Shown piece by piece: positions 50,989 through 58,800 of a DNA stretch of 64,000 nt. Both the position numbers and the translations under genes were made by a program. Each line of letters starts with the position of its first letter. The first letter of the stretch is position 1. The notes under the pieces are model-generated. The model was not told where the DNA came from, ran no database searches, and worked only from the letters and a program-made list of their open reading frames with translations. Source of the stretch: Prevotellaceae bacterium (GTDB taxonomy: Bacteria > Bacteroidota > Bacteroidia > Bacteroidales > Bacteroidaceae); the NCBI GenBank assembly GCA_030531085.1, contig JAUNOM010000005.1, positions 56,472 to 120,471 on the forward strand, given 5' to 3'.

Positions 50989-52035
50989 TTACATTACTAT
51001 CTCCCAATCCTCAGCAAACACATCACTGATAGACGGCACCCATGAATCAGCACGACCAGTGTTCTCATTATAGATAAGGCACTGGGAAGTGTAATCTATG
51101 GTTCCTTTGCCTTTTAGAATAAGGCCTTTTGCGGATTGAGGCAGAGATTGCATCTTGGGAATGATTTCCTCAGTAATATGAGCCGGCACTTGTTTGATGA
51201 CCCACAAGCCTTTACCATTCCAGCCGCTTCTACGAACTGGATAACCCGCTTTGAGAGCCATGATAGCCATGCCAAAATTCATCTTTCGCACTTCTGCGCT
51301 ATCAGAGCCTTGCATACGTTGTATGCGAGCGTCAAGAAGGCGTATATAGTCGAACATGGTGTAGCACTGCATTTCCAGCAAACACTTGTTGTACGTGTCA
51401 TCCACAACTTCATTCATTTTGCCAGAGTCTATGAAAGCAGCCAACTTTATATATCTGTCATTGACTTCGCTGGCTTCTATCTGCATACGGTCAACAGGTG
51501 TTTCAGCAATCTTATATGCCTTTTCAAACACATCTTTCGGGGACCAACTTTCATAGCCATCTTCATAAACGACTTTGTAGCCGTCTTCACGATTCATCGA
51601 GCGAGGCACCTCTCCATCTTTAGGATATACTTTACCATCTACTCGCCACGCAGGAGTGGCACTAACTGTTTTTGTTCCAATATACTTTTTCATATAATTA
51701 TTTGATTTTTTAATTTCTATAGCATTAGCTAATATGTTTTGCGCAAAGCTTTGGCCGTCAGTTAAAAAATCCAAGCTCTCATTGTGAAACATCTTTCGAT
51801 ATTCTTTTTCTGATGTTGGATAACACATGCGACCAGCTAAATGTGATGTAGGGCCAGCGCCCATCAATCTAACACAGCCGCTATCTAATAAGAAAGCACC
51901 AATCCCCCAACAACCATGTTGCTTAGGATAAAAATAATAGGCTTCTTTTCGGCTATTATCAACGCTTTGAAGATATAACCCATTATTCAAGAAAATGGGG
52001 AACCCTTGATAAAACAAAATGCGTTCATCTATCAT
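50989..52035 (-). CDS. Multi-part phage-type protein ending in a DUF2829 (Tad2-like) domain
   Basis: 348 residues. The first 110 form an unknown module. From about 114 (MKKYIGTKTVSATPAW) a phage-type module continues with YEDGYESWSPKDVFEKAY and a helical RYIKLAAFIDSGKM segment. The last 90 (MNFGMAIMALKAGYPVRRSGWNGKGLWV ... FAEDWEIV) match DUF2829, the fold of Tad2, which traps the cyclic-ADP-ribose-type signal of Thoeris defence. The fusion in one chain is unusual; Tad2 proteins are normally small. Anti-defence activity is inferred from family alone. Confidence 0.75.
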   Translation of the reverse strand: MIDERILFYQGFPIFLNNGLYLQSVDNSRKEAYYFYPKQHGCWGIGAFLLDSGCVRLMGAGPTSHLAGRMCYPTSEKEYRKMFHNESLDFLTDGQSFAQNILANAIEIKKSNNYMKKYIGTKTVSATPAWRVDGKVYPKDGEVPRSMNREDGYKVVYEDGYESWSPKDVFEKAYKIAETPVDRMQIEASEVNDRYIKLAAFIDSGKMNEVVDDTYNKCLLEMQCYTMFDYIRLLDARIQRMQGSDSAEVRKMNFGMAIMALKAGYPVRRSGWNGKGLWVIKQVPAHITEEIIPKMQSLPQSAKGLILKGKGTIDYTSQCLIYNENTGRADSWVPSISDVFAEDWEIVM

Positions 52036-52051
52036 TATTATTCAATATGTT

Positions 52052-52915
52052 TTAGTCAAACCACTCTACATTATCTTCTTTCAATACTTCCACCAGTTGT
52101 TTGTCAGAAAGCTGAAGGTTAGTATCATCAGTGAAATAAAATATCTCATCATAGATATTTTCCGCTTCTTTACTCGCAAATCCCTCATTTTCATCTTCAA
52201 AACTTCCGGGTTGTAGCGCATCTAAAAACTTCGTGCTGGCAATAACAAGGTCATCCCCGTCTTTGTCTGTTACGATACGGCATCTATATGTCGTACCGTT
52301 AAATTCATAATCTTGAAATCTCATACTGCTTGGTGTAATCAAATCAGGATAGACTGGAGTCAACTCGTGAACATAGACTTCGGCCTCGCTGTCAGAAGAT
52401 GCAATACATACAATTGCGTCCAAGAAGAAATCATCACGGTCGCCGGTTAGCTCGCCTTGCTCGTTAAAGCTAAAAGGAACCTTGAAAACCTCATATTCAC
52501 CAGACGTTTCTCCAACAGGATCATTCCACCAAACTTTGGCACCGGGTTTAATAAAGCGATAAAAATAAGATGTGTCTGTATCATCCTCTTCTTCAATCCT
52601 TGTTTCAGGATAGCACCAATCAATATCATTGAACAGGGCATCGCACCACTCTCGATTACCACAGCAAAGCTCAAGAAGGTCATTGTGGGTGTAATAATCA
52701 CAGTTTTCGCCGCCACATTCATACTCTATGCCATCAACCACTACCGCTGCATCTTCCGCTGCGTACTCTGGCACATAGCATGGCGCGTTCCAGTCATTTT
52801 TATAGGCTTCCTCATCTTTGAAGATGAAGCCATTGTCACTTTGACCGAATAGAAAATATGGCAGACCGTCATGCCAATGCACTTCTCCTATACCGGCTAT
52901 TCTTTTATTGTCCAT
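52052..52915 (-). CDS. Very acidic protein (287 residues), function unknown
   Basis: Start at 52915 (MDNKRIAGIGEVHWHDGLPYF). Asp/Glu are abundant throughout, with few Lys/Arg (for example EEEDDTDTSYFYR). It resembles in composition the acidic proteins at 59.5-64 kb. DNA mimicry, as in anti-restriction proteins, is possible but unproven. Confidence 0.55.
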   Translation of the reverse strand: MDNKRIAGIGEVHWHDGLPYFLFGQSDNGFIFKDEEAYKNDWNAPCYVPEYAAEDAAVVVDGIEYECGGENCDYYTHNDLLELCCGNREWCDALFNDIDWCYPETRIEEEDDTDTSYFYRFIKPGAKVWWNDPVGETSGEYEVFKVPFSFNEQGELTGDRDDFFLDAIVCIASSDSEAEVYVHELTPVYPDLITPSSMRFQDYEFNGTTYRCRIVTDKDGDDLVIASTKFLDALQPGSFEDENEGFASKEAENIYDEIFYFTDDTNLQLSDKQLVEVLKEDNVEWFD

Positions 52916-52979
52916 ATTTTGAGAGTTTAGTAATGGGACCCACCAGCTATTAAAGCACTTGGTGAGCCCCAGATTCATT

Positions 52980-54077
52980 TTATTTGCTTCGCCATTCGTT
53001 CATCTTGGCTTCGATGTCAATGCCATTGTTAGCAATCAACTCTTTCATAGCACCGAACATACGCCAACCTTCTCCATTTTTATAGACTTCAGCAAGTTTA
53101 TCAAGCTCACGGAGAGATGACGACTCTACCAGCGGATTCCCCTTGCTGCTAAGCATTTTGCATCCGTGGAACATAATAAGGTTACGCATGGTGAAGTAGC
53201 CACCAGCACCCTTGTACGCATCCTTAAACGCCGGGCTCATCACGAGACTGTAAGGTGAATACATCTCTTTCACAATCTGGTAGAATCCGACGACAGCACG
53301 GTAGAGGTCTGTCATGTTTTTTGCATCCTTAATCTGTCGGGCGCATCTTTCCAGCGGATTGAACACTTTCTTGCGCAAATCATCAACGAAGATGTTATTG
53401 CCGTTGAGCGTGATATAAGGATTGCCCTTACAACGCTTACATTTCTTCTTTCTCTGTTCAACATGCTCGTTAAGCTGCTTGAGATAGTCTGCTGCCATTG
53501 CACTGGCTACATTCTTATTAAACCAACGATTGCGCTGGATAAAATTCTCCTGGTCAAGCACCTCCAGCTTAGCCTGTATGCGGATTTCCTCAATCAGCAT
53601 TTCCCAGCTATAACGGAAGCCCTTTGCCTGAAGCGCATTAAGAAATCCTACAGGCTTACCGGTTTTCCAATTCTTCTGAGTCAGCATGTGGAACACTTGT
53701 GCCATAACCCATCTGCGGAACAAGCGGCGGTTGGGTACAGTGCCGCCTTTGAAGATGGCGATAATAATAGGGTCGTTGTCTGCCAAGATCGTCAGACCGC
53801 CGTTTTCAAGACGGGCGATAGATTCAACTCCTTCTGCGTTTGTTACTGCGAAAAGGTTTGTTACGTCAATACCGGCGGCTTTCATCGCCTCAATCTTCTT
53901 TGATGCTTTCATTGCTATTCTGTTTTTAGAATTTGAATTGTTTTCTGATTCAAGCGGGAGCGTAACAGTTCCCAGACCGCTATCCTTACCGATAGCGATA
54001 CCTGCTGTGAATGACTCATGTTCAGGAATTGCGATACTTGCGCCGCATTTAGGGCATACTACTTTTGTTTCTTTCAT
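52980..54077 (-). CDS. Zinc-ribbon protein of mobile elements (365 residues)
   Basis: An N-terminal ribbon CPKCGASI (and the expected second Cys pair is absent) is followed by a linker (about 15-60), a core with FKGGTVPNRRLFRRWVMAQVFHML, a central CKRCKGNPYI site, and a helical C-terminus. I recall similar proteins on Bacteroides islands but know no function. Arg-rich core and zinc sites suggest nucleic-acid contact. Overlaps the upstream gene by 4 bp. Confidence 0.55.
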   Translation of the reverse strand: MKETKVVCPKCGASIAIPEHESFTAGIAIGKDSGLGTVTLPLESENNSNSKNRIAMKASKKIEAMKAAGIDVTNLFAVTNAEGVESIARLENGGLTILADNDPIIIAIFKGGTVPNRRLFRRWVMAQVFHMLTQKNWKTGKPVGFLNALQAKGFRYSWEMLIEEIRIQAKLEVLDQENFIQRNRWFNKNVASAMAADYLKQLNEHVEQRKKKCKRCKGNPYITLNGNNIFVDDLRKKVFNPLERCARQIKDAKNMTDLYRAVVGFYQIVKEMYSPYSLVMSPAFKDAYKGAGGYFTMRNLIMFHGCKMLSSKGNPLVESSSLRELDKLAEVYKNGEGWRMFGAMKELIANNGIDIEAKMNEWRSK

Positions 54078-54478
54078 AACTTATTTAATGATTGCTGAAT
54101 TTTAATTTGTAATAGTTCTTGCTCTTGCTTTTCAAACTTTTGTTTTAGTCTACTAAATGATTGTTGATATTGTTTTAGCGCATTTCTTTGCATCAACACT
54201 TTATGTGTAAGGGATTCAAATAAATCTTTAGTATCTTTACAATCTGGATTTTCTGTTACTTTAGATATAATCGAATCAATATACTCTCTTAAATCTTCAA
54301 CTTTGGTATTAAGCGATTGATTTGCAATTTTCAATTGCTTGTTTTCCGTCTGAAGTAGTTTGTATTGTTTGCTTCTTTGAATGTCATACTCCTTAAATTT
54401 TTGAATAGCTAAACGCAATCGCTCTACTTCTGAAAGCCCATTCAAATCGTATGGTTTTCGTATCTCTATATTATCCAT
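54074..54478 (-). CDS. Coiled-coil protein (134 residues)
   Basis: Long heptads from residue 20 on (LAIQKFKEYDIQRSKQYKLLQ, then LKQKFEKQEQELLQIKIQQ); almost wholly helical. Overlaps both neighbours (4 and 13 bp). Confidence 0.6.
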   Translation of the reverse strand: MDNIEIRKPYDLNGLSEVERLRLAIQKFKEYDIQRSKQYKLLQTENKQLKIANQSLNTKVEDLREYIDSIISKVTENPDCKDTKDLFESLTHKVLMQRNALKQYQQSFSRLKQKFEKQEQELLQIKIQQSLNKL

Positions 54479-54918
54479 TGTCTTAATATTATTAGTGATT
54501 TATACTTGTCTGATTGCCAAAACCAATAACCCTTGGCAAACTCATCCCATATCAAGTCGCTATTGAGAATTGCGATTAAGAGATATAGCTCTAAACGCAA
54601 TTGAGCAAGTTCACGGTTTTCGCCGTAGAGCATATCATCTTCAGATAGCTCGTGTTCGGGTAAGGCTCGGAAGTAACGTCTGTATCTCGCTTCACTTCGA
54701 GCGGACGGGACGCTGCGACAATACTGCCAGTAAAACCCTTCTACCATCACAAGTAGATCGTTGACAGGAAAGTTGGTGTCATATCCCAGACATCCTTCAT
54801 ACTGACCATCCTTGATGATGTATTTACCATCAATTACAAGGTCACGCTTCTCCAAATTGATTCTGAAGGTGGAACCATTATGGACTTTTTCTTGCGCTTC
54901 ATTCCAAATATTTTCCAT
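54466..54918 (-). CDS. Hypothetical protein (150 residues), next to the hairpin array
   Basis: DLVIDGKYIIKDGQYEGCLGYDTNF in the first third (landmark), then Arg-rich EARYRRYFRALPEHELSEDD. Its start codon is 40 bp left of the first array box. If the array is transcribed leftward, this is the next gene on that transcript. No family recognised. Confidence 0.5.
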   Translation of the reverse strand: MENIWNEAQEKVHNGSTFRINLEKRDLVIDGKYIIKDGQYEGCLGYDTNFPVNDLLVMVEGFYWQYCRSVPSARSEARYRRYFRALPEHELSEDDMLYGENRELAQLRLELYLLIAILNSDLIWDEFAKGYWFWQSDKYKSLIILRQWII

Positions 54919-54957
54919 TGAATGTCAATTAAAAAGGACGTATTCAAAATTTGTGAC

Positions 54958-55119
54958 GTAGTTCTTTAATCGAATCGATACATAACAGGTATTGAATCCG
55001 GGTGAGGTCAGGATATAATCCTGAGAGAACCCGGATGATTGTGACCTGTTACTTAAAGCCAAATCCCTTATACATCCGATGTTACGTTACATTGTTTTAA
55101 TTATGCTCAGGCTAATTGA
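54958..55119. ncRNA. Hairpin array unit A
   Basis: The box CTTTAATCGAATCGAT (54965-54980 region) is followed by a three-segment hairpin: TAACAGGT/ACCTGTTA (54983-54990, 55044-55051), ATCCGGGT/ACCCGGAT (54996-55003, 55029-55036) and TCAGGAT/ATCCTGA (55008-55014, 55018-55024). A linker with TTAAAGCC completes the unit. Confidence 0.7.
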
Positions 55120-55278
55120 CACATTGCTATATTAGAGCCGATGCGAAGAGCGGGTTTGGCACGCGTAGGTCATCTCATATTTGAGATGAACCACGCGTGT
55201 GTGTACCCGCCGCGCTGAATTAAAGCCACTTGCATAATTGATACTGTGCTGTATTGATAGTCAGTCTCATCAGTTTGG
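55120..55278. ncRNA. Hairpin array unit B
   Basis: The box CATTGCTATATTAGAGCCGA is followed by GCGGGT/ACCCGC (55150-55155, 55205-55210), CACGCGT/ACGCGTG (55160-55166, 55193-55199) and CATCTCA/TGAGATG (55171-55177, 55182-55188). The linker again has TTAAAGCC. Confidence 0.72.
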
Positions 55279-55441
55279 CACATTTCTATATTTGTTTCGA
55301 TTAGAGAGCTGGATGCCGAAGGCGAGTAATCCAGGTTTCAAACCTGGATGGATAGCCTTCGTTCAAATCCAGTCTCTTATAAAGGTGCTGCCTTGACTGG
55401 CCGAAGTTGTGCTGAAAGAATTTTGGTTCTCAAAACTGCGA
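55279..55441. ncRNA. Hairpin array unit C
   Basis: The box CATTTCTATATTTGTTTCGA is followed by four nested stems: AGAGA/TCTCT, CTGGAT/ATCCAG (55309-55314, 55367-55372), CGAAGGC/GCCTTCG (55317-55323, 55355-55361) and ATCCAGGTT/AACCTGGAT (55329-55337, 55341-55349). Confidence 0.75.
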
Positions 55442-55581
55442 TACATTACTTCAATCGTTTCGATGTGTGCGGCCAGATGAACGGAGTGCGCCGGCTCACG
55501 CGGTGGATTCTGGCCGCAAAGCTGAACATTAGTTTCTTGAACCTGGCCGGCTGTATTGCCGAGATTACCAAGATATAATTG
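55442..55581. ncRNA. Hairpin array unit D
   Basis: The box CATTACTTCAATCGTTTCGA is followed by a 10-bp outer stem TGCGGCCAGA/TCTGGCCGCA (55468-55477, 55509-55518) and a weaker inner stem CGCCG/CGGTG (55489-55493, 55501-55505). This is the shortest interval to the next box (140 bp). Confidence 0.68.
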
Positions 55582-55763
55582 CACATAACTATATTGGCGT
55601 CAATATGAAGAAGATTCGCCAGAATCGACGGGCTGGCCGGAGATGGTAATCACCGCTCCAAAAGCCCGTCGATTCTGGTTTGAGTCTTCAGAATTAAATT
55701 TTATATCTCATAATCTATCTTGTGCAGATGCCCAAATGTTTTATGATTGTCAAGCGTTTTTGT
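55582..55763. ncRNA. Hairpin array unit E
   Basis: The box is diverged (CATAACTATATTGGCGTCAA). Stems are TGAAGA/TCTTCA, a perfect 16-bp CCAGAATCGACGGGCT with its complement (55619-55634, 55663-55678), then GGAG/CTCC and GGT/ACC. This is the longest continuous helix of the array. Confidence 0.75.
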
Positions 55764-55922
55764 ATGGTTCTGTAATCTTTTCGATGTACGTGATCTGCTT
55801 CATCGATAACGGTCCAGGATGTGTAACAGACTCGGACCTTATCGAGTGTTAAGGAGATCACGCTGAAGTATTCGCTATTCAATCATATTCTGCATACTCA
55901 GAAGAGAAGTCAGGTTTTACTG
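55764..55922. ncRNA. Hairpin array unit F
   Basis: The box GGTTCTGTAATCTTTTCGAT is followed by CGTGATCT/AGATCACG (55789-55796, 55855-55862) and TCGATAA-GGTCC/GGACC-TTATCGA with one bulged C (55803-55815, 55834-55845). Confidence 0.72.
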
Positions 55923-56089
55923 TGTAATACTTTAATGGTGTCGATATTAGGATCATCTTGTCTTGATTCTGACAGTCTTGGTGGTACACTCAAGACGAAA
56001 CGAATCAAGAGTTAAAGATGATCTTAATTGAATTTTGAAGCCATTCCTCTCAAACCGTACACTCGGTTGCTGAAAGTCAGCACTTATGG
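55923..56089. ncRNA. Hairpin array unit G
   Basis: The box TAATACTTTAATGGTGTCGA is followed by GATCATCTT/AAGATGATC (55951-55959, 56015-56023), TCTTGATTC/GAATCAAGA (55961-55969, 56002-56010) and GTCTTG/CAAGAC (55975-55980, 55991-55996). The linker contains a small hairpin TGCTGA/TCAGCA. Confidence 0.75.
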
Positions 56090-56243
56090 TGCATTTCTGT
56101 AATCATTTCGATATTGGGACGCCATTCTGTCCGCTGGAAGCTCCGGCGCAGGAGTCGGGTACGACTACAAGTCTGAGCTGGAACTGGACAGCATTATGGC
56201 GTCTAAATTGAAAGAAGTGCTCTTCTTCCAGCGTATTGCACTA
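56090..56243. ncRNA. Hairpin array unit H, next to the reverse transcriptase gene
   Basis: The box CATTTCTGTAATCATTTCGA is followed by GACGCCAT/ATGGCGTC (56118-56125, 56196-56203), CTGTCC/GGACAG (56127-56132, 56186-56191), AGCTC/GAGCT and AGTC/GACT. The outer stem ends 40 bp before the RT stop codon at 56244. Confidence 0.74.
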
Positions 56244-57518
56244 TCAAAGATTCTCAACCAATGTCGCATAAGCTTCACGGCTCGTCAGAAGAGCGTTTCT
56301 CATGCAGCCAATGGTTAAATAGCCGGGAATTTCTTGCTCCGTCTTGTTTCGGTTGCTTTTGACATTTCTGCCCTGTCCGCGTTGTATGCAACCTTCAGAC
56401 TTTGTTTTGACATAGCCAAGACCACCAATTTTCTTCTTACCGGTTTGCACAGCCCTCAGACAATCCATGACAAATTTATTCAGTTCGTTAATGTCTTTGT
56501 TGACATTGCAAATAGGGAGAACTTGTGTGGCCCAACTAAACTCGCCATTGCCCTTATAAAGATAACGATTGACAGAATTGACCGCCTTGGTTAATGTGAT
56601 TCCCCGTTGTTTGATTGTACGGTGCTCAATTTCCTTCTGGAAAGTTTTTATTCGAGACCCGCTTAATGAGATGTCAGCCCCTTTTATAGAAAAACCAAGG
56701 AATTTGAACCAATGTGTATGAGTCAAGTATTCCACTTTCTTCGGATTGAGCTTCATACTCATTAGCGAAAGGTCATCTGTCAAAATCGCCATCGCTCTTT
56801 CGTATTCGGGGCCAACGAAAAGCATATCATCGGAGTAACGGACATAGAAGCCATCCAATTGACTTAGCTTGGAGTCAATATGGTATAGAAGGACATCGGC
56901 TAACCACGAGGCGACAGCGCAGCCCTGCTTCAATGACTGATATTTTTGCAACAGGTTGCCGTCTGGGTCAAAGTAATAATCGCTGTGATAATACTTTCTT
57001 AGCACATCAATCAGTGCAGAGTGACCATATTGAGACTCTACCATGTCAAATGCCTTATCAATAAATTCGATGGGCACGCTATCGAAATACTTGCTGAGGT
57101 CAGACTTCCAGCCAATTACATCACCCTTAGTCCCGCATATCGTTCTTGAAACTTCCTGAACTACTTTTCCACAACCAGTGCCTTTCTGATAGGACTTACA
57201 ACTTTTGTGAACCATATCTGGAGTCAATTCAAAAAGGAGATCGTTGGCAATACTAAGAAGTATGCGGTCCATCGGTTCGTTGATATAGACCGTTCTGAAC
57301 TCACCGTTGTCCTTGGGTATTTGAGCCGTATGAGGAGGGGCAATTTCATATTTGCCATTCTTGATAGCCTGATACATTTGAGCCCTCACTTCGGGCTTCG
57401 CTAATTTACAAAGGTCTCGTCGGTTTATGTCTTTGCCGACACCCTTATCAATAGCATATTCCCATCGAGGAAACTCAAAAAATTTTTCTAATATAATATC
57501 TTCCATTTTGATTTTCAA
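56244..57518 (-). CDS. Reverse transcriptase associated with the hairpin array
   Basis: 424 residues. RT blocks in order: IPKDNGEFRTVYI (RT1), LSIANDLLFELTPDM (RT2), WKSDLSKYFDSVP with Asp140 (RT3), SLKQGCAVASWLADVLL (RT4), FYVRYSDDMLFVG with Asp230-Asp231 (RT5), KLNPKKVEYL and WFKFLGFSIKG (RT6-7). A tail of about 140 residues ends with a basic segment (GRNVKSNRNKT) and YLTIGCMRNALLTSREAYATL. The RT4 block lacks the SQ ending of diversity-generating RTs, and no group II maturase or retron-type C-terminus was recognised. The gene abuts the 73-residue ORF (no gap) and is followed by the eight-unit array. Template and product are unknown. Confidence 0.88.
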   Translation of the reverse strand: MKIKMEDIILEKFFEFPRWEYAIDKGVGKDINRRDLCKLAKPEVRAQMYQAIKNGKYEIAPPHTAQIPKDNGEFRTVYINEPMDRILLSIANDLLFELTPDMVHKSCKSYQKGTGCGKVVQEVSRTICGTKGDVIGWKSDLSKYFDSVPIEFIDKAFDMVESQYGHSALIDVLRKYYHSDYYFDPDGNLLQKYQSLKQGCAVASWLADVLLYHIDSKLSQLDGFYVRYSDDMLFVGPEYERAMAILTDDLSLMSMKLNPKKVEYLTHTHWFKFLGFSIKGADISLSGSRIKTFQKEIEHRTIKQRGITLTKAVNSVNRYLYKGNGEFSWATQVLPICNVNKDINELNKFVMDCLRAVQTGKKKIGGLGYVKTKSEGCIQRGQGRNVKSNRNKTEQEIPGYLTIGCMRNALLTSREAYATLVENL

Positions 57519-57740
57519 TTAAAACCATTTCAAAAGTCGAGGAGTTTCCCAGTAATAATTCTTTTCTGGGCAAAACTCTCTTAATGCAATGATAATTTTG
57601 TTTTTCAACTCTGCCTTTTTCAGAAACAGCCGGCCTTTGCTTAAAGAATAATCACGCCCCCTTTTCAACCCGTAAAGAGATAATATCGATGGAATACATT
57701 GTTCAAGTTCAACTATGATATTTGCTGATACTTTTGACAT
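57519..57740 (-). CDS. Small partner ORF directly upstream of the reverse transcriptase (73 residues)
   Basis: Helical, basic in the middle (GLKRGRDYSLSKGRLFLKKAELKNKI), Trp/Phe at the end (TPRLLKWF). Its stop is immediately followed by the RT start, so translation is likely coupled. It is too short and unlike the accessory protein Avd of diversity-generating elements. An RNA-binding helper is a reasonable guess only. Confidence 0.6.
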   Translation of the reverse strand: MSKVSANIIVELEQCIPSILSLYGLKRGRDYSLSKGRLFLKKAELKNKIIIALREFCPEKNYYWETPRLLKWF

Positions 57741-57742
57741 AA

Positions 57743-58210
57743 TTAGAAATGATAATCCAACACGCTGTTAATATAAAGAACGGTTCCAACCTTCATATCT
57801 TCTAATAGTTCCAATAACACTCTTGGTTTACATGTCATGTCGCCAGCCCAATCAGAAAGACAAAAAAGAATATATTTGGCAAAGGGGTAGTCAATGGATT
57901 CTCTTAATCTGTATGTATTACAATGTCTTTCTTCAATGAATAATTTTAACTCTTTTTGTAACGCTTGGTGCCACTCATTTTTTACAGCTTCAATGTTACC
58001 ATTGTACACAATTGTATCAGGTTCTTTACCACGATAGAATAAACTTCTAAACCAGTGATAGTCATATAACTCTTCGATAGCATTAGTGCGTTCTTGACCT
58101 GTTAATAGTGTGGTATAATCCACATTCGCATCATCATAAAAATTACTCTCATCTGCCCAATCATCCGGGTGAACCGCGTCTTGAGTTATTTCATAAATAA
58201 AACTGTGCAT
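57743..58210 (-). CDS. Acidic hypothetical protein (155 residues)
   Basis: Opens MHSFIYEITQDAVHPDDWADE; a middle stretch LTGQERTNAIEELYDYHWFRS and the C-terminal LFCLSDWAGDMTCKPRVLL. No family recognised. It is 2 bp from the RT partner ORF. Confidence 0.5.
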   Translation of the reverse strand: MHSFIYEITQDAVHPDDWADESNFYDDANVDYTTLLTGQERTNAIEELYDYHWFRSLFYRGKEPDTIVYNGNIEAVKNEWHQALQKELKLFIEERHCNTYRLRESIDYPFAKYILFCLSDWAGDMTCKPRVLLELLEDMKVGTVLYINSVLDYHF

Positions 58211-58212
58211 AA

Positions 58213-58557
58213 TTATATTTTTTCATTATTAAGCAAATCGTCATGCAGATTATGCGGACATCGTTCATCAAACCAATGCCAAACATCAAAACGATAAGTG
58301 CCGGCAGGGAAACACAAAAACGGCTTTTCTATTTCATCATCATTGTTGATTGGAATTTCAGAAAATCGTTCCCACAATTCAGAAAGAGTGGCAAGGCCGG
58401 TATGGTCTTCGCAATCTTCGCACCATGTATCTTCCGTTTCAGCCGGAGTGTTTACATCAGAACAGTATTTGTTCGTATTTGCATCCACCCATGCCATTAT
58501 TTGAACATTGGTACCGCCACATTCCGGGCAATACAAAGTATCTAATGTATGTTTCAT
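58213..58557 (-). CDS. Zinc-ribbon protein (114 residues)
   Basis: CPECGGTNVQIMAWVD and WCEDCEDHTGL make a four-Cys ribbon in the first 50 residues. The rest is acidic and aromatic. Typical of small island proteins; overlaps the upstream gene by 4 bp. Confidence 0.55.
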   Translation of the reverse strand: MKHTLDTLYCPECGGTNVQIMAWVDANTNKYCSDVNTPAETEDTWCEDCEDHTGLATLSELWERFSEIPINNDDEIEKPFLCFPAGTYRFDVWHWFDERCPHNLHDDLLNNEKI

Positions 58558-58745
58558 ACAATCTGATTGTTAATATTTCCACCACAAACTTCTACATTAT
58601 CCACAATGTATGGGCAGTCTTGCGGAAGTTGTATTTCTACTTGTGCGCACTCAAGCTCTTCTGCGATTTCTCCGTTAGATAACTCATAGTTGTCAGGTAC
58701 AGACAAATCTACACGCACTGTTAGATAAATATCTCTACTTTCCAT
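58554..58745 (-). CDS. Hypothetical protein (63 residues)
   Basis: Acidic beta-rich protein beginning MESRDIYLTVRVDLSVPDNYEL. Follows the hairpin after the lectin-fold gene. No family recognised. Confidence 0.5.
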   Translation of the reverse strand: MESRDIYLTVRVDLSVPDNYELSNGEIAEELECAQVEIQLPQDCPYIVDNVEVCGGNINNQIV

Positions 58746-58761
58746 ATTGAAATTTATTATA

Positions 58762-58786
58762 GCCGGGCCAGAAAAACTGGCCCGGC
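58762..58786 (-). terminator. Hairpin after the lectin-fold protein gene
   Basis: A perfect 10-bp stem GCCGGGCCAG/CTGGCCCGGC has a five-base loop. No U-run follows leftward, so it may be partial termination or mRNA protection. Confidence 0.6.
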
Positions 58787-58800
58787 AGAAAGATTAAAGA

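Noticed and set aside
55303-55377. tRNA-like sequence with a TTTCAAA loop, suggesting a UGA-reading anticodon TCA
   Set aside because: D- and T-arms do not form. All stems nest in one linear hairpin and it fits the array as unit C, so it is not a suppressor tRNA.
54958-56243. CRISPR array
   Set aside because: The common part is not a repeat of constant sequence between fixed-length spacers; variable parts are self-complementary and about 135 bp, and no cas genes are near.
54958-56243. Integron attC-site array
   Set aside because: There are no cassettes between the units, no GTTRRRY core sites, and the only recombinase is an ordinary integrase 18 kb away.
56244-57518. Diversity-generating retroelement RT acting on the lectin-fold gene
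   Set aside because: The RT4 block is QGCAVASW, not the xGxxxSQ form, no Avd-like gene is present, and no template repeat of 58813-58930 was seen in the window.
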